Below, piece by piece: positions 13,487-14,013 of a stretch of DNA of 14,013 nucleotides. Origin of the DNA: PFJX01 sp037442845 (GTDB lineage Bacteria; Pseudomonadota; Gammaproteobacteria; Burkholderiales; Thiobacillaceae); NCBI GenBank assembly GCA_037442845.1, contig JBBIPL010000058.1, positions 1 through 14,013 on the forward strand. The letters run 5' to 3'. Every line of letters begins with the position of its first letter. The stretch's first letter is position 1. A model generated the notes under the pieces. That model had not been told where the DNA came from and searched no databases. It saw only the letters and a list, made by a program, of their open reading frames with translations. The translations under genes and the position numbers were made by a program.

Positions 13487-14013
13487 ATGCCGCATCCCGA
13501 CCTCACCGAACACACCCTGGAGTCCAGCGACGAATACCGCGGCCGCCTGCTGCACGTGAAGAAGGACCGGGTGCGCCTGCCCGACGGCGGCGAATCCAGC
13601 CGGGAATACATCCTGCACCCCGGCGCGGCGGTGATCCTGCCCTTCTTCGAGAACGGCGACATCCTGCTGGAGCGCCAGCACCGCTATCCGCTGCACCGCG
13701 ATTTCCTGGAACTGCCCGCCGGCAAGTTCGACCCGCACGAGACCGAACTCGCCTGCGCCCAGCGCGAGCTCCAGGAGGAAACCGGCTATGTCGCCCTGAA
13801 GTGGCGCCAGTTGCCCACCTTCTACCCCTGCATCGGCTACGCCAACGAGCGCCTGGTCTATTTCCTGGCCGAGAACCTGGTGTTCAGCGGCGAGAACATG
13901 GACGCGGACGAGTTCCTGGAGATCCTGCGCGTGCCCTTCGCCGAGGCCCTGGCCATGGTCGGCGACGGCCGCATCGACGAGGCGAAGACGGTGATGGGGC
14001 TGCTCTGGTTCGA
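13487..14013 (+). CDS. nudF: Nudix hydrolase, ADP-ribose pyrophosphatase type (3' end cut by window)
   Basis: Cytosolic hydrolase; the ADP-ribose pyrophosphatase group splits ADP-ribose into AMP and ribose 5-phosphate. The complete Nudix box GX5EX7REUXEEXGU is at residues 79-101 (G79, E85, R93-E94, E97-E98, G100). The preceding HPGAAVILPF strand, the FLELPAGK lead-in and the downstream DEFLEI and DEAKTVMGL segments resemble ADPRase/NudF proteins rather than other Nudix groups. A total of 175 full codons are visible and the family is usually 180-210, so only a short tail is missing. The ATG at 13487 fits the family start; the AGGA just before it is closer than ideal. It is transcribed divergently from trpB2. 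Substrate choice cannot be proven from sequence. Confidence 0.9.
   Translation, partial: MPHPDLTEHTLESSDEYRGRLLHVKKDRVRLPDGGESSREYILHPGAAVILPFFENGDILLERQHRYPLHRDFLELPAGKFDPHETELACAQRELQEETGYVALKWRQLPTFYPCIGYANERLVYFLAENLVFSGENMDADEFLEILRVPFAEALAMVGDGRIDEAKTVMGLLWF

Noticed and set aside
13342..13662. Longer trpB2 frame starting at 13662
   Set aside because: It would overlap the Nudix gene and the intergenic palindrome; the start at 13341 has a good Shine-Dalgarno and the family N-terminus.

Overview
The window reads as a piece of a high-GC proteobacterial chromosome, most likely a betaproteobacterium. The reasons are a 4.5S RNA just ahead of dnaX-ybaB-recR, an oligopeptidase A gene next to a gamma-carbonic anhydrase remnant, a PagL-type lipid A deacylase, and a GAF protein like those seen at the end of betaproteobacterial HDOD proteins. 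The taxonomic call is inference from gene content. Almost everything is housekeeping, and nearly all genes after position 1150 lie on the minus strand, so transcription runs from about 13340 down to about 1160.

Left edge (1-1156): the plus-strand glycosyltransferase of the DUF1972/GT4 type is probably the last gene of a polysaccharide cluster that continues to the left. Its codon use is visibly less GC-biased than the rest of the window. It converges on prlC across 68 bp with no obvious terminator.

prlC region (1157-3401): oligopeptidase A is preceded by a good sigma-70-like promoter at 3223-3250, which fixes its start at 3193. Divergent from it, at 3288-3383, is a 31-codon relic of a gamma-carbonic anhydrase whose remainder is missing.

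purB block (3402-7456): in transcription order a C-terminal-GAF protein, purB, the thioredoxin/TPR holdase cnoX and a second GAF protein. The purB leader (6476-6607) consists almost entirely of inverted repeats.

dnaX block (7485-10837): the 4.5S SRP RNA, a pagL-like lipid A deacylase, dnaX, ybaB and recR. The 91-bp ybaB-recR spacer is filled by a heptamer repeat arranged as a large inverted repeat, leaving recR without a visible Shine-Dalgarno.

Right edge (10866-14013): trpB2 (stand-alone tryptophan synthase beta) and aroG (DAHP synthase) are likely co-transcribed and both belong to aromatic amino acid metabolism. Divergent from trpB2 is a Nudix hydrolase of the ADP-ribose pyrophosphatase type, cut by the window end.

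I found no tRNA, CRISPR array, transposase, prophage gene, toxin-antitoxin or defence system, and no convincing undescribed multi-gene system. The items most worth a second look are the carbonic anhydrase relic, the PagL homologue with Asn in place of the catalytic Glu, and the two repeat-filled leaders.
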